Positions 8,833-17,469 of a stretch of 64,000 bases of DNA are shown piece by piece. This stretch comes from Nocardia acididurans (GTDB taxonomy: Bacteria; Actinomycetota; Actinomycetes; Mycobacteriales; Mycobacteriaceae), in NCBI RefSeq assembly GCF_016741815.1, contig NZ_JAERRJ010000012.1, positions 294,193 to 358,192 on the forward strand, in the 5' to 3' direction. The translations under genes and the position numbers were made by a program. Position 1 is the stretch's first letter; every line of letters begins with the position of its first letter. The notes under the pieces were generated by a model. That model had not been told where the DNA came from, searched no databases, and saw only the letters and a program-made list of their open reading frames with translations.

Positions 8833-10902
8833 ATGACGAGTCCGCATCACCCGCTCACCGTCGGATCGACCTTCGGGCCGTACCGGCTGGATCGGTTGAT
8901 CGGACGCGGGGGCATGGGCGAGGTGTATCAGGCCTACGACACGGTGAAGGACCGGACCGTGGCCATCAAGGTGCTGCCAGAACGACTCGCCCAGGACCCC
9001 GTGTACCGGCAACGCTTTCAACGCGAATCCCGCACGGCCGCACGACTGCGCGAAGCCCACGTGATCCCCATCCACGACTACGGCGAGATCGACGGACGCC
9101 TGTTCATCGATATGCGACTCGTCGACGGGGAGAGTCTGCGGGAACTGCTCGACAGCCGGGGGCCGGGAGCGCCGGACCGCACGGTCACGCTGATCGAGCA
9201 GGTGGCCGCGGCCCTGGACGCCGCACACGCCGACGGGCTGCTGCACCGGGATGTCAAGCCCGACAACATCCTGCTCTCCCGCGACGGGTTCGCCTATCTG
9301 GTGGATTTCGGTATCGCGCAATCGAGTACGGACACCAGTCTCACCAGCGACGGTTCGGCGGTCGGCTCCTACCGGTACATGGCCCCGGAACGGTTCTCCT
9401 CCCGCGACTTCGGCCCCGCCTCCGACGTGTACGGACTGGCCTGCGTGCTGTACGAATCCCTCACGGGCAGCCGGCCTTTCACCGCCGACACCGACGGCCA
9501 GATCATGCGGGCGCACCTGTTCGACCCGCCACCCCGGCCCAGCCTGGTGCGCACCATGCTGCCCGCGGCCTTCGACGCCGTCATCGCGCGCGGCATGGCC
9601 AAGAATCCGAACGAGCGCTACCGCAGCGCCGGTGAACTGGCCGCCGCCGCCCGCGCGGCGCTCACCGGCAGGCAGGACGACGCCACCGTGGCGACATCAG
9701 CCACGAACAGTGCACGGGCACAGCCGAATCCGGACTCCGACACCACCGTGTCCACGGTCGTCCCGACGCACTCCACCGGCGGTCCGGCGGGGCCGCCCAC
9801 AGGTCCGACGGGACCGGCCGGGTCCGCCGCGCCACCCCGGCGCGGTCGGCTGCGCCGGGTCGCCGCACTGCTCACAGCGCTCGTGATGGTCGCCGCCGCA
9901 GTGGCTTTCGCCGGATGGGCGAAATTCGTGGGCAGCCGCACCGACGGTGTCGCCGTGGCCGGGGCGGACGCGCTCGGACCGGCCGAGGTCGAACTGCTGT
10001 CGGTCGTCGGCGCGCTCGGGTACGGGCGGTCGAACTGCTATCGCGACACCGGTGATCCCTCCGTCGTGGCGCTGTTCGCGTGCACACCGAATCCGGCGGC
10101 GTCCGCGCCCACCGCGCGGTTCTTCCGCTTCCGCAGCGCGGACGCGCTGAGCACCTATTACAAGGCGGTGGTGCTCGAGGGCCTGGACGGCGCGGCCTGC
10201 ACCGGCGACCCCGCGGGCAGTGACGGGCCCTCGATCGTCGACGGAAAGACCGTGGGCCGCAAGAGTTGCGTCGAGAACAAGGTGGAGACGCCCGCCGCCC
10301 CCAAACCCACCCTGGTCCTGACCAATGACGCCGCCTTGGCCATGGTGCTCTACATCTGGGCCGATCCCAGTGAGAAGCCGCTGCGCGACTACCGCGCGAA
10401 GATCAACGGCGGCCAGTTCCGCACCGCGGAGAACGCCCAGGATCCCGACGAGAAGACCGTCGCCGACCGAGAACTGCTGGCGCACACCGGCGATGACTTC
10501 CGCCAGGGCAACTGCCGCCATGTCGACCCGCCCGGCAGCTCCGTCACCGCCGCCCTGGACTGCGCGACCGCGCTGGGCAAACCCGCGGTCAGCTGGATGA
10601 GTTTCGCCGAACGACGCCTCGCGAACACCCTCTACCAGGGAAATCTCTCGCAGTTCAACGGCCGTGGCTGTGGCGGCGGCGCGGGTTCGGACGCGGTGTG
10701 GCGCAAGACCAGCGGGGTGGCGGGCCGCTACTTCTGCTTCGACAGCACCGTGTCCGGCAGTACCGCGGTGGTCTGCCTGATGGCGGTGCACGACGAATTC
10801 ATGCTGGTGCTCATCACCTGCACCGCACCGTCCGACAGTCCGGAGGGCGGGCCGAAAACCGAAGCGGAGCTGAACACGTACTTCCTGAAGGACTTCGGCT
10901 AG
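8833..10902 (+). CDS. Receptor-type serine/threonine protein kinase (copy 1)
   Basis: A 689-aa PknB-type kinase. The kinase domain spans residues 1-275 with glycine loop GRGGMGEVY, ATP lysine K46, catalytic HRDVKPDN (D140), DFG at about 158 and an activation loop ending GSYRYMAPE. A Pro/Thr-rich juxtamembrane linker is followed by one transmembrane helix at about 341-363. The extracellular domain of about 320 aa has two related Cys-rich halves, each with an NC-x-H/Y-like start and a VAGRYFC / VGRKSC element. The start is the ATG after GAGGAGCCGAGG. It is followed by a close paralogue. The ectodomain is not PASTA and its ligand is unknown. Confidence 0.93.
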   Translation: MTSPHHPLTVGSTFGPYRLDRLIGRGGMGEVYQAYDTVKDRTVAIKVLPERLAQDPVYRQRFQRESRTAARLREAHVIPIHDYGEIDGRLFIDMRLVDGESLRELLDSRGPGAPDRTVTLIEQVAAALDAAHADGLLHRDVKPDNILLSRDGFAYLVDFGIAQSSTDTSLTSDGSAVGSYRYMAPERFSSRDFGPASDVYGLACVLYESLTGSRPFTADTDGQIMRAHLFDPPPRPSLVRTMLPAAFDAVIARGMAKNPNERYRSAGELAAAARAALTGRQDDATVATSATNSARAQPNPDSDTTVSTVVPTHSTGGPAGPPTGPTGPAGSAAPPRRGRLRRVAALLTALVMVAAAVAFAGWAKFVGSRTDGVAVAGADALGPAEVELLSVVGALGYGRSNCYRDTGDPSVVALFACTPNPAASAPTARFFRFRSADALSTYYKAVVLEGLDGAACTGDPAGSDGPSIVDGKTVGRKSCVENKVETPAAPKPTLVLTNDAALAMVLYIWADPSEKPLRDYRAKINGGQFRTAENAQDPDEKTVADRELLAHTGDDFRQGNCRHVDPPGSSVTAALDCATALGKPAVSWMSFAERRLANTLYQGNLSQFNGRGCGGGAGSDAVWRKTSGVAGRYFCFDSTVSGSTAVVCLMAVHDEFMLVLITCTAPSDSPEGGPKTEAELNTYFLKDFG

Positions 10903-11001
10903 AGGGTCGTTAACGGTGGCCGCGCGCGCCGCAATGGAAGCAATGTGGCGCACCGTTGACCTCGCCACGATGGGATCCGTGCCGAGGAGCCGAGGGGCCA
11001 C

Positions 11002-13020
11002 ATGATCAGTCCGCAACACCCGCTGACCGTCGGGACGCTGTTCGGGCCGTACCGCCTCGACCGGTTGATCGGTCGCGGGGGCATGGGTGAGGTGTATCAG
11101 GCCTACGACACGGTGAAGGACCGGACCGTGGCCATCAAGGTGCTGCCAGAACGACTCGCCCAGGACCCCGTGTACCGGCAGCGATTCCAGCGCGAATCCC
11201 GCACGGCCGCACGACTGCGTGAAGCCCACGTGATCCCCATCCACGACTACGGCGAGATCGACGGACGCCTGTTCATCGATATGCGACTCGTCGACGGCGA
11301 CAGCCTGCGCGCCCTGCTGCGGCGCTTCGGCCCCGGTGCACCGGACCGGGCCGTGCTGCTCATCGAGCAGGTGGCGGCGGCGCTCGACGCCGCACACGCG
11401 GACGGGCTGCTGCACCGGGATGTCAAGCCCGACAATATTCTGCTGACCCAGGACGGCTTCGCCTACCTGGTGGATTTCGGCATCGCCCAGTCGGCGACCG
11501 ACGAATCCCTCACCAGCGACGGCTCGGCCGTCGGGTCGTTCGTCTACATGGCTCCGGAGCGCTTCTCCTCCCGCGATTTCGGCCCCGCCTCCGATGTCTA
11601 CGCGCTGGCCTGCGTGCTCTACGAATCCCTGACCGGCACACGACCTTTCACCGGCGAGACGGACGCCCAGATGATGCGCGCCCACCTCTTCGATCCCCCG
11701 CCCAGCCCCAGCCGGGTCCGGCCCGGCGTCTCGGCGGCCTTCGATCAGGTGGTGGCCCGGGGTCTGGCCAAGAACCCGAACGAGCGCTACCGCACCGCGG
11801 GTGAGCTGGCCGCCGCCGCCCGTGCGGCGCTGACCCGCCTGCACACCGATCCCACTGTCGCGGAATCACACTCCATGCCCACCGAACCGGTGCGCACACC
11901 CGCCCCACGGGAACCGTCGCGCCCGGACATCCCGCTCGCGGACACCGGGCAGCGCGGCAGGCCGGGCCGGCTGCGGGGCGCGCTCGCCGTCCTGCTGACC
12001 CTCGGCATGGTCGCCGCCGCAACCGGTTTCGCGGCCTGGGCGTGGGGGCAGCGGGTGACCGCAGGCACGGCCGTCGGCGACGCGGAGGCCCTGCGCGGCG
12101 CGGATATCGACCTGCTGTCCCTGCTCCCGTCCTTCGGCTACAAGCGCAACAACTGCCTGCACGTCGACCCCGACGCCACCACCGTCGCGGTGATCAACTG
12201 CGCCGAGAACCCCGCCACCGACGAGCCGCTGGCCAGCTTCCGCAAGTTCAAGACCGCCGAGGACCTGAAGGATTTCTACGACGTCTTCGTACTCGGCTCC
12301 TTCAAGACCGACGGCTGCGGCGTCGACGCCACCGCTCGCGACATCCCCTCCAGGCTCGACGGCGTCGAGGTCGGGCGTATGGCCTGCTACGACGACGCCA
12401 CCATCGACCCGTCCGCGCCGATGCCCACCCTGGTGGTCACCAACAACGAACTCGCCACCATCGGCATGTACTTCTTCGACTCCCCCGGCCGGAAAGCCGT
12501 GCGCGACTATGTCGCCAAGGTCGACGGCGCGCAGTTCCGGGCGCAGAAGGTGGCCCAGGATCCCGACGTCTTCACCGACGCGGACCGCGCCGTCCTGGCC
12601 CAGCTGAACGGAAACTACAACTCCCGCAACTGCATTCACGTGAGTCCGGTGGCGGGCACCTTCGTCAGCTCCTCACTGGCCTGCGGCAACAGCATGGGCA
12701 ATCCGATCGTGTCGTTCCTCGGCTACGCCGACCAGAGCGACGCCTCGAGCGCCTACCAGGCCCAGGTCGCCCAGGCTCCCGGCCGGGTCTGCGGCGGCGG
12801 CACCGGCTCGGACACGGTGTGGCGTCGCGGCGGAGAGACGGTGGGCCGCTTCACCTGCTACACCAACAATGCCGTCACCCCGGCGCGCACCTGCGTCATG
12901 GCCGTGCACGACGAACACCACCTGGCGGTCCTGGTCTGCACCATGCCCGCCGAATACCCCGAACCCGGCCCGAAGTCGGAGTCCGAACTGCTCAGCTGGT
13001 TCCAGCAGAACTTCGGGTGA
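11002..13020 (+). CDS. Receptor-type serine/threonine protein kinase (copy 2)
   Basis: A 672-aa tandem paralogue of the preceding kinase with the same architecture: kinase domain (GRGGMGEVY, HRDVKPDN, DFGIAQS), Pro-rich linker, a transmembrane helix near residue 335 (LAVLLTLGMVAAATGFAAW), and an extracellular region with two related Cys-containing halves (NNCLHVDP and RNCIHVSP; VGRMACY and VGRFTCY). The N-terminal lobe is almost identical to copy 1 at nucleotide level over roughly 11070-11290, while linker and ectodomain have diverged. The short leader before the ATG (GCCGAGGAGCCGAG) is also duplicated. This points to a recent tandem duplication or gene conversion with ligand diversification. 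Confidence 0.93.
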   Translation: MISPQHPLTVGTLFGPYRLDRLIGRGGMGEVYQAYDTVKDRTVAIKVLPERLAQDPVYRQRFQRESRTAARLREAHVIPIHDYGEIDGRLFIDMRLVDGDSLRALLRRFGPGAPDRAVLLIEQVAAALDAAHADGLLHRDVKPDNILLTQDGFAYLVDFGIAQSATDESLTSDGSAVGSFVYMAPERFSSRDFGPASDVYALACVLYESLTGTRPFTGETDAQMMRAHLFDPPPSPSRVRPGVSAAFDQVVARGLAKNPNERYRTAGELAAAARAALTRLHTDPTVAESHSMPTEPVRTPAPREPSRPDIPLADTGQRGRPGRLRGALAVLLTLGMVAAATGFAAWAWGQRVTAGTAVGDAEALRGADIDLLSLLPSFGYKRNNCLHVDPDATTVAVINCAENPATDEPLASFRKFKTAEDLKDFYDVFVLGSFKTDGCGVDATARDIPSRLDGVEVGRMACYDDATIDPSAPMPTLVVTNNELATIGMYFFDSPGRKAVRDYVAKVDGAQFRAQKVAQDPDVFTDADRAVLAQLNGNYNSRNCIHVSPVAGTFVSSSLACGNSMGNPIVSFLGYADQSDASSAYQAQVAQAPGRVCGGGTGSDTVWRRGGETVGRFTCYTNNAVTPARTCVMAVHDEHHLAVLVCTMPAEYPEPGPKSESELLSWFQQNFG

Positions 13021-13030
13021 GATGGGTAGC

Positions 13031-13061
13031 GCCGGGTTCCCTCCGCAGCTGGGAACCCGGC
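13031..13061. terminator. Terminator hairpin after the kinase pair
   Basis: Perfect 11-bp stem (GCCGGGTTCCC / GGGAACCCGGC) with a 9-nt loop, 10 bp after the stop of the second kinase gene and about 45 bp before the end of the convergent aminotransferase gene. It probably serves both strands. Confidence 0.8.
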
Positions 13062-13106
13062 GCCGGTCGGCCCCCGGTGTGGGCGGTGGCCGACAATCGT
13101 GGGAGG

Positions 13107-14384
13107 TCAGTGCGTATCGCGCACGACCTCGACGGCCTGGGTGAGAATGGCCAGGCCGTGGGTGATCTCCTCGTCGGTGACGGTGAGCGGGGGCATGAGT
13201 TTCACGACTTCGTCTCGGGTTCCGGAGGTTTCGACCAGCAGGCCCAGTTCGAAGGCGGTGCGGCAGACCTTGGCGGCCTGCGAGGCGTCGTCGAAGACCA
13301 GACCCTGGACCAGGCCCCGGCCCCGGGTGGTGATGCCGGGCAGGGTGGCGGTGAAGTCGGCCAGGTGGCGGGCGATGCGATCGCCCTTGGCGAGGGTGGC
13401 GGCCTCGAGGCGGCCGTCGGACCAGTAGTGGCGCAGCGCCACCTCGGCGGTGACGAAGGCGGCGTTGTTGCCGCGGAAGGTGCCGTTGTGCTCGCCGGGC
13501 GCCCACAGGTCGAGTTCGCGGCGCATGAGCACCAGGGCCATCGGGAGGCCGTAGCCGCCAATGGATTTCGAGAGGGTGACGATATCGGGGGTGATGCCGG
13601 CGACCTCGAAGGAGAAGAACGGGCCGGTGCGGCCGCAGCCCATCTGGACATCGTCGACGATGAGCAGGATGCCGCGATCGGCGCACAGCGTGGACAGTTC
13701 GCGCAGCCATTCGGGGCGGGCGACGTTCACACCGCCCTCACCCTGCACGGTTTCGACGATGACGGCGGCGGGGCGGTCCAGGCCCGAGGAGCTGTCGTCC
13801 AGGGCCCGGCGCATCCACGAAAGGTCGTCGGCGGCGGAGACTTCGGGGCCGCCGAGGTAGCCGTCGTAGGGCATGGGGGTGGCGTGCACGAGCGGGACGC
13901 CGGCGCCGGCGCGCTTCGCGGCATTGCCGGTGACCGAGAGCGCGCCGAGGGTCATGCCGTGGAAGGCGTTGGTGAAGTTCAGGACGGCGGTGCGGCCGGT
14001 GACCTTGCGGGCCAGCTTGAGCGCGGCCTCCACGGCGTTCGCACCGGTCGGTCCGGGGAACTGCACCTTGTAGTCGAGTCCGCGCGGCGTCAGCACCACA
14101 TCGCGGACGGTTTCCAGCAGGCGGCGTTTGGCCACGGTGGACATGTCCAGGCCGTGGGTGATGCCGTCGCCGGTGAGGTAGTCGAGCAGGGCCTGTTTGA
14201 GTACGGGGTTGTTGTGCCCGTAGTTGAGCGCGCCCGCGCCCGCGAAGAAGTCGAGGTAATCCTTGCCGGTTTCGTCGGTCAGCCACGCGCCGCGGGCGGT
14301 GTCGAAGACGGTGGGCCAGGACCGGCAGTAGCCGCGCACATTGGATTCGAAAGCTTCGAATACCGTGGTCTCGGCGATGGTCAT
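13107..14384 (-). CDS. ectB: Diaminobutyrate--2-oxoglutarate aminotransferase (EctB-like), stand-alone
   Basis: The 425-aa PLP enzyme matches class III aminotransferases of the EctB type: FESNVRGYCRSWPTVFDTA start, GPTGANAVEAALKLARKVTG, the DDVQMGCGRTG cofactor region, and Schiff-base lysine K273 in LSKSIGGYGLP. EctB makes 2,4-diaminobutyrate from aspartate semialdehyde, the first step to ectoine; related enzymes feed siderophores or peptides. No ectA or ectC is adjacent on either side, unlike the usual ectABC operon. The upstream neighbour is a divergent ABC exporter. A palindrome lies 30-45 bp upstream of the start. Confidence 0.88.
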   Translation of the reverse strand: MTIAETTVFEAFESNVRGYCRSWPTVFDTARGAWLTDETGKDYLDFFAGAGALNYGHNNPVLKQALLDYLTGDGITHGLDMSTVAKRRLLETVRDVVLTPRGLDYKVQFPGPTGANAVEAALKLARKVTGRTAVLNFTNAFHGMTLGALSVTGNAAKRAGAGVPLVHATPMPYDGYLGGPEVSAADDLSWMRRALDDSSSGLDRPAAVIVETVQGEGGVNVARPEWLRELSTLCADRGILLIVDDVQMGCGRTGPFFSFEVAGITPDIVTLSKSIGGYGLPMALVLMRRELDLWAPGEHNGTFRGNNAAFVTAEVALRHYWSDGRLEAATLAKGDRIARHLADFTATLPGITTRGRGLVQGLVFDDASQAAKVCRTAFELGLLVETSGTRDEVVKLMPPLTVTDEEITHGLAILTQAVEVVRDTH

Positions 14385-14411
14385 GCGGTGTTCCTAGCGT
14401 AGCGGGCAAGT

Positions 14412-14427
14412 GAAACGAGACCGTTTC
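14412..14427. promoter_or_regulatory. Candidate operator upstream of ectB
   Basis: A 6-bp inverted repeat, GAAACG-AGAC-CGTTTC, lies 28-43 bp upstream of the ectB start, in the 248-bp region shared with the divergent ABC exporter operon. It has the size of a dimeric repressor site. No cognate regulator is encoded next to it. The rest of this intergenic stretch shows nothing else I can name. Confidence 0.4.
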
Positions 14428-14632
14428 TATCATTGCCGAGTCTGCTCCGGGGTCGTTTTCGCGATTTTCGCGATATCGGAGCAGCCCTGCTCCCCCCGGC
14501 CGGAAGAGAAGGCCCTCATCGCACAAGAGCCCAAGAGAGCGTAACGCCGAAACCGCGCTGGGAAAACGCTTTTCACCGCATCGCGAGTATTCGTTTGCCG
14601 CACCCGCGCCGCGCACGTAGGGTCAATCTCTT

Positions 14633-15436
14633 GTGCGCGCCGACATGGGGGTTTATTGGCAGCTGGCCAAGGCGGGGTTCCGGAGACAGTCCACCTACCG
14701 CTTGGCCATGGTCGCGGGCCTGATCACCAATCTGGTCTTCGGCTTCGTGCGCGCCGCCGTCCTCACCTCCGCGGTCGAGGCCAACCCCGGCTTCGGCGGC
14801 TACGACCGCGGCACCATCGGCGCCTACACCTGGCTCTCCCAGGGACTGCTCGGCGCCATCGCCTTCTGGGCACTGCCCGAGATCGTCGAACGCATCCGCA
14901 CCGGCGACGTGGCCGTGGACTTCCTACGGCCCATCGACCCCCAGTTCGCCCATCTGGCCGAATATCTCGGCCGCGCCACCTGCACACTGATTCCGCGCGG
15001 CCTGCCCAGCGTCGCCGTCGGGGCGCTCACCTTCGGGCTCGTCATCCCGAACACGCCCTGGCCCTATCTGCTCGGCGCGTTCAGCCTCATGCTGGCCATC
15101 GCCATCTCGTTCCTGTCCATGTTCACCGTCTGCCTCGCGGGCTTCTGGCTCATCGAGACCCGCGGACTGCGCGCACTGCACATGATCCTCGGCACCTTCC
15201 TGGCCGGACTGTTCGCGCCGGTGCACCTGTTCCCGGACTGGCTGAAGGCCATCGCCTACGCCACCCCGTTCCCGTCCATGCTGCAGTGGCCGATCGATGT
15301 GCTCTCCGGCCGCACCGTCGGGACAGCGGCGGTGCAAGTCGTTGCGGTGCAATGCTTCTGGCTGATCGCACTCACCGTCATCGGCCAGCTGGTACTGCGC
15401 GCGGGCCGTCGCAAACTGGAGGTGCAGGGTGGCTGA
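14633..15436 (+). CDS. ABC-2 family transporter permease (DUF990-like), first subunit
   Basis: The 267-aa protein has six hydrophobic segments. Its N-terminus YWQLAKAGFRRQSTYRLAMVAGLITNLVFG is typical of the ABC-2 (DUF990) permeases that occur as pairs with one ATPase. The GTG at 14633 or the ATG at 14645 could be the start; neither has a clear ribosome binding site, so a leaderless message is possible. It overlaps the second permease gene by 8 nt. Related three-gene systems have been described as exporters of viologens and other cationic compounds; the substrate here is unknown. Confidence 0.85.
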   Translation: MRADMGVYWQLAKAGFRRQSTYRLAMVAGLITNLVFGFVRAAVLTSAVEANPGFGGYDRGTIGAYTWLSQGLLGAIAFWALPEIVERIRTGDVAVDFLRPIDPQFAHLAEYLGRATCTLIPRGLPSVAVGALTFGLVIPNTPWPYLLGAFSLMLAIAISFLSMFTVCLAGFWLIETRGLRALHMILGTFLAGLFAPVHLFPDWLKAIAYATPFPSMLQWPIDVLSGRTVGTAAVQVVAVQCFWLIALTVIGQLVLRAGRRKLEVQGG

Positions 15437-16244
15437 CGCACGACCCTCCGCACTCGCGCCCTACCGCGCGGTACTCGCCTCCCGGCTGCGCGCCCAGCGC
15501 GCCTACCCGCTGTCCTTCGCCACCGATGTACTCAGCGCCTTCCTCATCGGACTGCTGGAATTCGCCGAGATGTGGGTGATCTTCAGCAATGTGCCGCAAC
15601 TCGGCGGCCTCGACCTGGACGGCATGCTGCTGCTCTACGGGCTGAGCAATACGTCCTTCGCCATCGCCGACATGCTCGTCGGGCACGCCGACACCCTGCC
15701 GACCTACATCCGGATGGGCAAGCTGGATGCCTTCTACCTGCGCCCCCAACCCCTGCTGCTGCAGCTCATGACCAGCGATATCGCGCTACGCCGGGTGGCC
15801 CGCATCGCCGTGGCGGCCACCGTGCTGGGGCTCGGCATGGCACGCAACGACATCGACTGGAGCGCGGGCAATCTCGCGCTGTTCGCCCTCACGCTGCTGT
15901 CCGGGATCGCCATCTTCGCCGGTCTGTTCATCTGCGCGGCGGGGGTGCAGTTCTTCCTCATCGACGGATCCGAGATGACCAATGCCTTCACCTACGGCGG
16001 GTCCTACGCGTCCATGCAACCCACCTCGGTCTTCCCCACCCCGATGAAGCTCATCTTCGGATTCCTGATTCCGGTCGCCTTCACCTCCTATCTGCCCAGC
16101 ATCGAATTACTCGGCATACCCGGGCCGGCACTGCTGCCGGGCTGGCTGGCCTGGGCCTCGCCGCTGGCGGCGCTGTGGGTGTGGGTGGCGGCGCTGTGCG
16201 CATGGCGGATCGGCACCAGGCACTATCAAGGAGGCGGCGGATGA
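15429..16244 (+). CDS. ABC-2 family transporter permease, second subunit
   Basis: This 271-aa protein has about six transmembrane segments and the paired-permease features LRAQRAYPLSFATDVLSAFL near the N-terminus and a LLLYGLSNTSFAIADM loop. The GTG start lies inside the end of the upstream permease gene (8-nt overlap), and its TGA overlaps the ATG of the ATPase gene, so the three genes form a tightly coupled operon. It should form a heterodimeric membrane channel with the first subunit. Confidence 0.86.
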   Translation: MADARPSALAPYRAVLASRLRAQRAYPLSFATDVLSAFLIGLLEFAEMWVIFSNVPQLGGLDLDGMLLLYGLSNTSFAIADMLVGHADTLPTYIRMGKLDAFYLRPQPLLLQLMTSDIALRRVARIAVAATVLGLGMARNDIDWSAGNLALFALTLLSGIAIFAGLFICAAGVQFFLIDGSEMTNAFTYGGSYASMQPTSVFPTPMKLIFGFLIPVAFTSYLPSIELLGIPGPALLPGWLAWASPLAALWVWVAALCAWRIGTRHYQGGGG

Positions 16245-17230
16245 TCGGTAGGGACGCGGTTGTCGATATCCAGGGGCTGACACGGACATTCGTGCTCAAC
16301 CGCAAGGACGGACGATGGCGGCGGCGACGCGAGCTGCTGACCGCGGTGGACGATATGACCTTCCGCATCGAGCGCGGCGCGGCCGTCGGATATATCGGAG
16401 CCAACGGCGCGGGCAAGTCCACCACCATCAAGATGATCACCGGAATCCTGGTGCCCAGCGCGGGATCCCTGCGCACCTGCGGCCTGGACCCGGTGCGGCA
16501 GCGACGTGACCTGGCCGGGCGGATCGGCGTGGTGTTCGGGCAGCGGTCGCAGCTGTGGTGGGATCTGCCGCTACGCGAATCGTTTTCGATTCTGGCCGCC
16601 ATTCACCGGCTGCCCCCGGACGCGGCGACCCGGCGCACGGACGAACTGGTCGAACAGCTGGAAATGGGCGGCACCCTGGACACCCCGGTGCGGCAGCTCT
16701 CGCTCGGGCAGCGCATGCGCGCGGAAGTGGCCGCGGCCCTGCTGCATTCACCCGAGCTGGTGATCCTGGACGAGCCGACAATCGGGCTGGACGTGCTGTC
16801 CAAACAGCGATTGCGGGAATTCCTGCGACACGAGCGCACCGAACGCGGCACCACCCTGCTGCTCACCACCCACGATATGGGCGATATCGAGCGGCTGTGC
16901 GAACGCGTACTGGTGGTGGACCACGGGCGGCTGGTGTACGACGGTTCGCTCACCGGCCTGGCCGCCACCGTGGGCGAATATCGGGTGCTGACCGTCGATC
17001 TCGCCGAACCCACCCCCGACCTCACCGACCTGCCGGGGGCGAAACTGCTCGGCAGCGAAGGCGCGGGCATGCGGCAGCGCCTCGCCTTCGATACCGAGAT
17101 CACCACGGCCGCACAGCTTCTCGCCGCCGTGTCGGCGCGCGCGGAGGTGCGGGACCTGTCCATCGAGGAACCCGATATCGAAGACGTGGTGCGACGCATC
17201 TACGAGACCGCCGCCAATCCACTGCGCTGA
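16241..17230 (+). CDS. ABC transporter ATP-binding protein (exporter)
   Basis: The 329-aa ATPase has an extended N-terminus (VLNRKDGRWRRRRELLTAV) typical of the ATPases that partner paired DUF990 permeases. Walker A is GANGAGKST, the Q-loop region VVFGQRSQLWWDLP, the signature LSLGQRMRAEVAAALL, and Walker B LVILDEPTIGLD. Start and stop overlap the upstream gene (ATGA), and the ribosome binding site GGAGGCGG is good. The 239 bp between this gene and the next (17231-17469) contains no gene I can support. Confidence 0.92.
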   Translation: MIGRDAVVDIQGLTRTFVLNRKDGRWRRRRELLTAVDDMTFRIERGAAVGYIGANGAGKSTTIKMITGILVPSAGSLRTCGLDPVRQRRDLAGRIGVVFGQRSQLWWDLPLRESFSILAAIHRLPPDAATRRTDELVEQLEMGGTLDTPVRQLSLGQRMRAEVAAALLHSPELVILDEPTIGLDVLSKQRLREFLRHERTERGTTLLLTTHDMGDIERLCERVLVVDHGRLVYDGSLTGLAATVGEYRVLTVDLAEPTPDLTDLPGAKLLGSEGAGMRQRLAFDTEITTAAQLLAAVSARAEVRDLSIEEPDIEDVVRRIYETAANPLR

Positions 17231-17469
17231 CCCGGCGGCGAATTGGCGGTCCGCGCCGTTTGTTCATCGCATTGTTTCCAATATGTCCCGATGATCACAT
17301 CCAGAACTCACCCGGCGTGAGCACATTTGTAATAGCGCATGCGGCAAGGAGTTCCACGGACCACAACATTCGGCTTCGAATTGCGGACCACCCCAACCTG
17401 TGCAACGTTTGCTGACAGTAATTTTCGTGCCCGGCGGGGACCGGGTGCGACGGCATTTCTCGGGAGTGA

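Noticed and set aside
9697..11844. A 715-codon minus-strand open frame across both kinase genes
   Set aside because: It mirrors the two kinase coding frames, including the duplicated part, and lacks any recognisable domain.
13107..14384. Complete ectABC ectoine operon
   Set aside because: Only the EctB-type enzyme is present; the genes on both sides are kinases and an exporter, not EctA or EctC.
13107..17230. Daptide-like ribosomal peptide cluster (aminotransferase, exporter, MpaB name similarity)
   Set aside because: There are no precursor peptides, no oxidoreductase of that type and no methyltransferase. The MpaB-like protein at 2353 belongs to DUF2236, an unrelated family that shares only the name.
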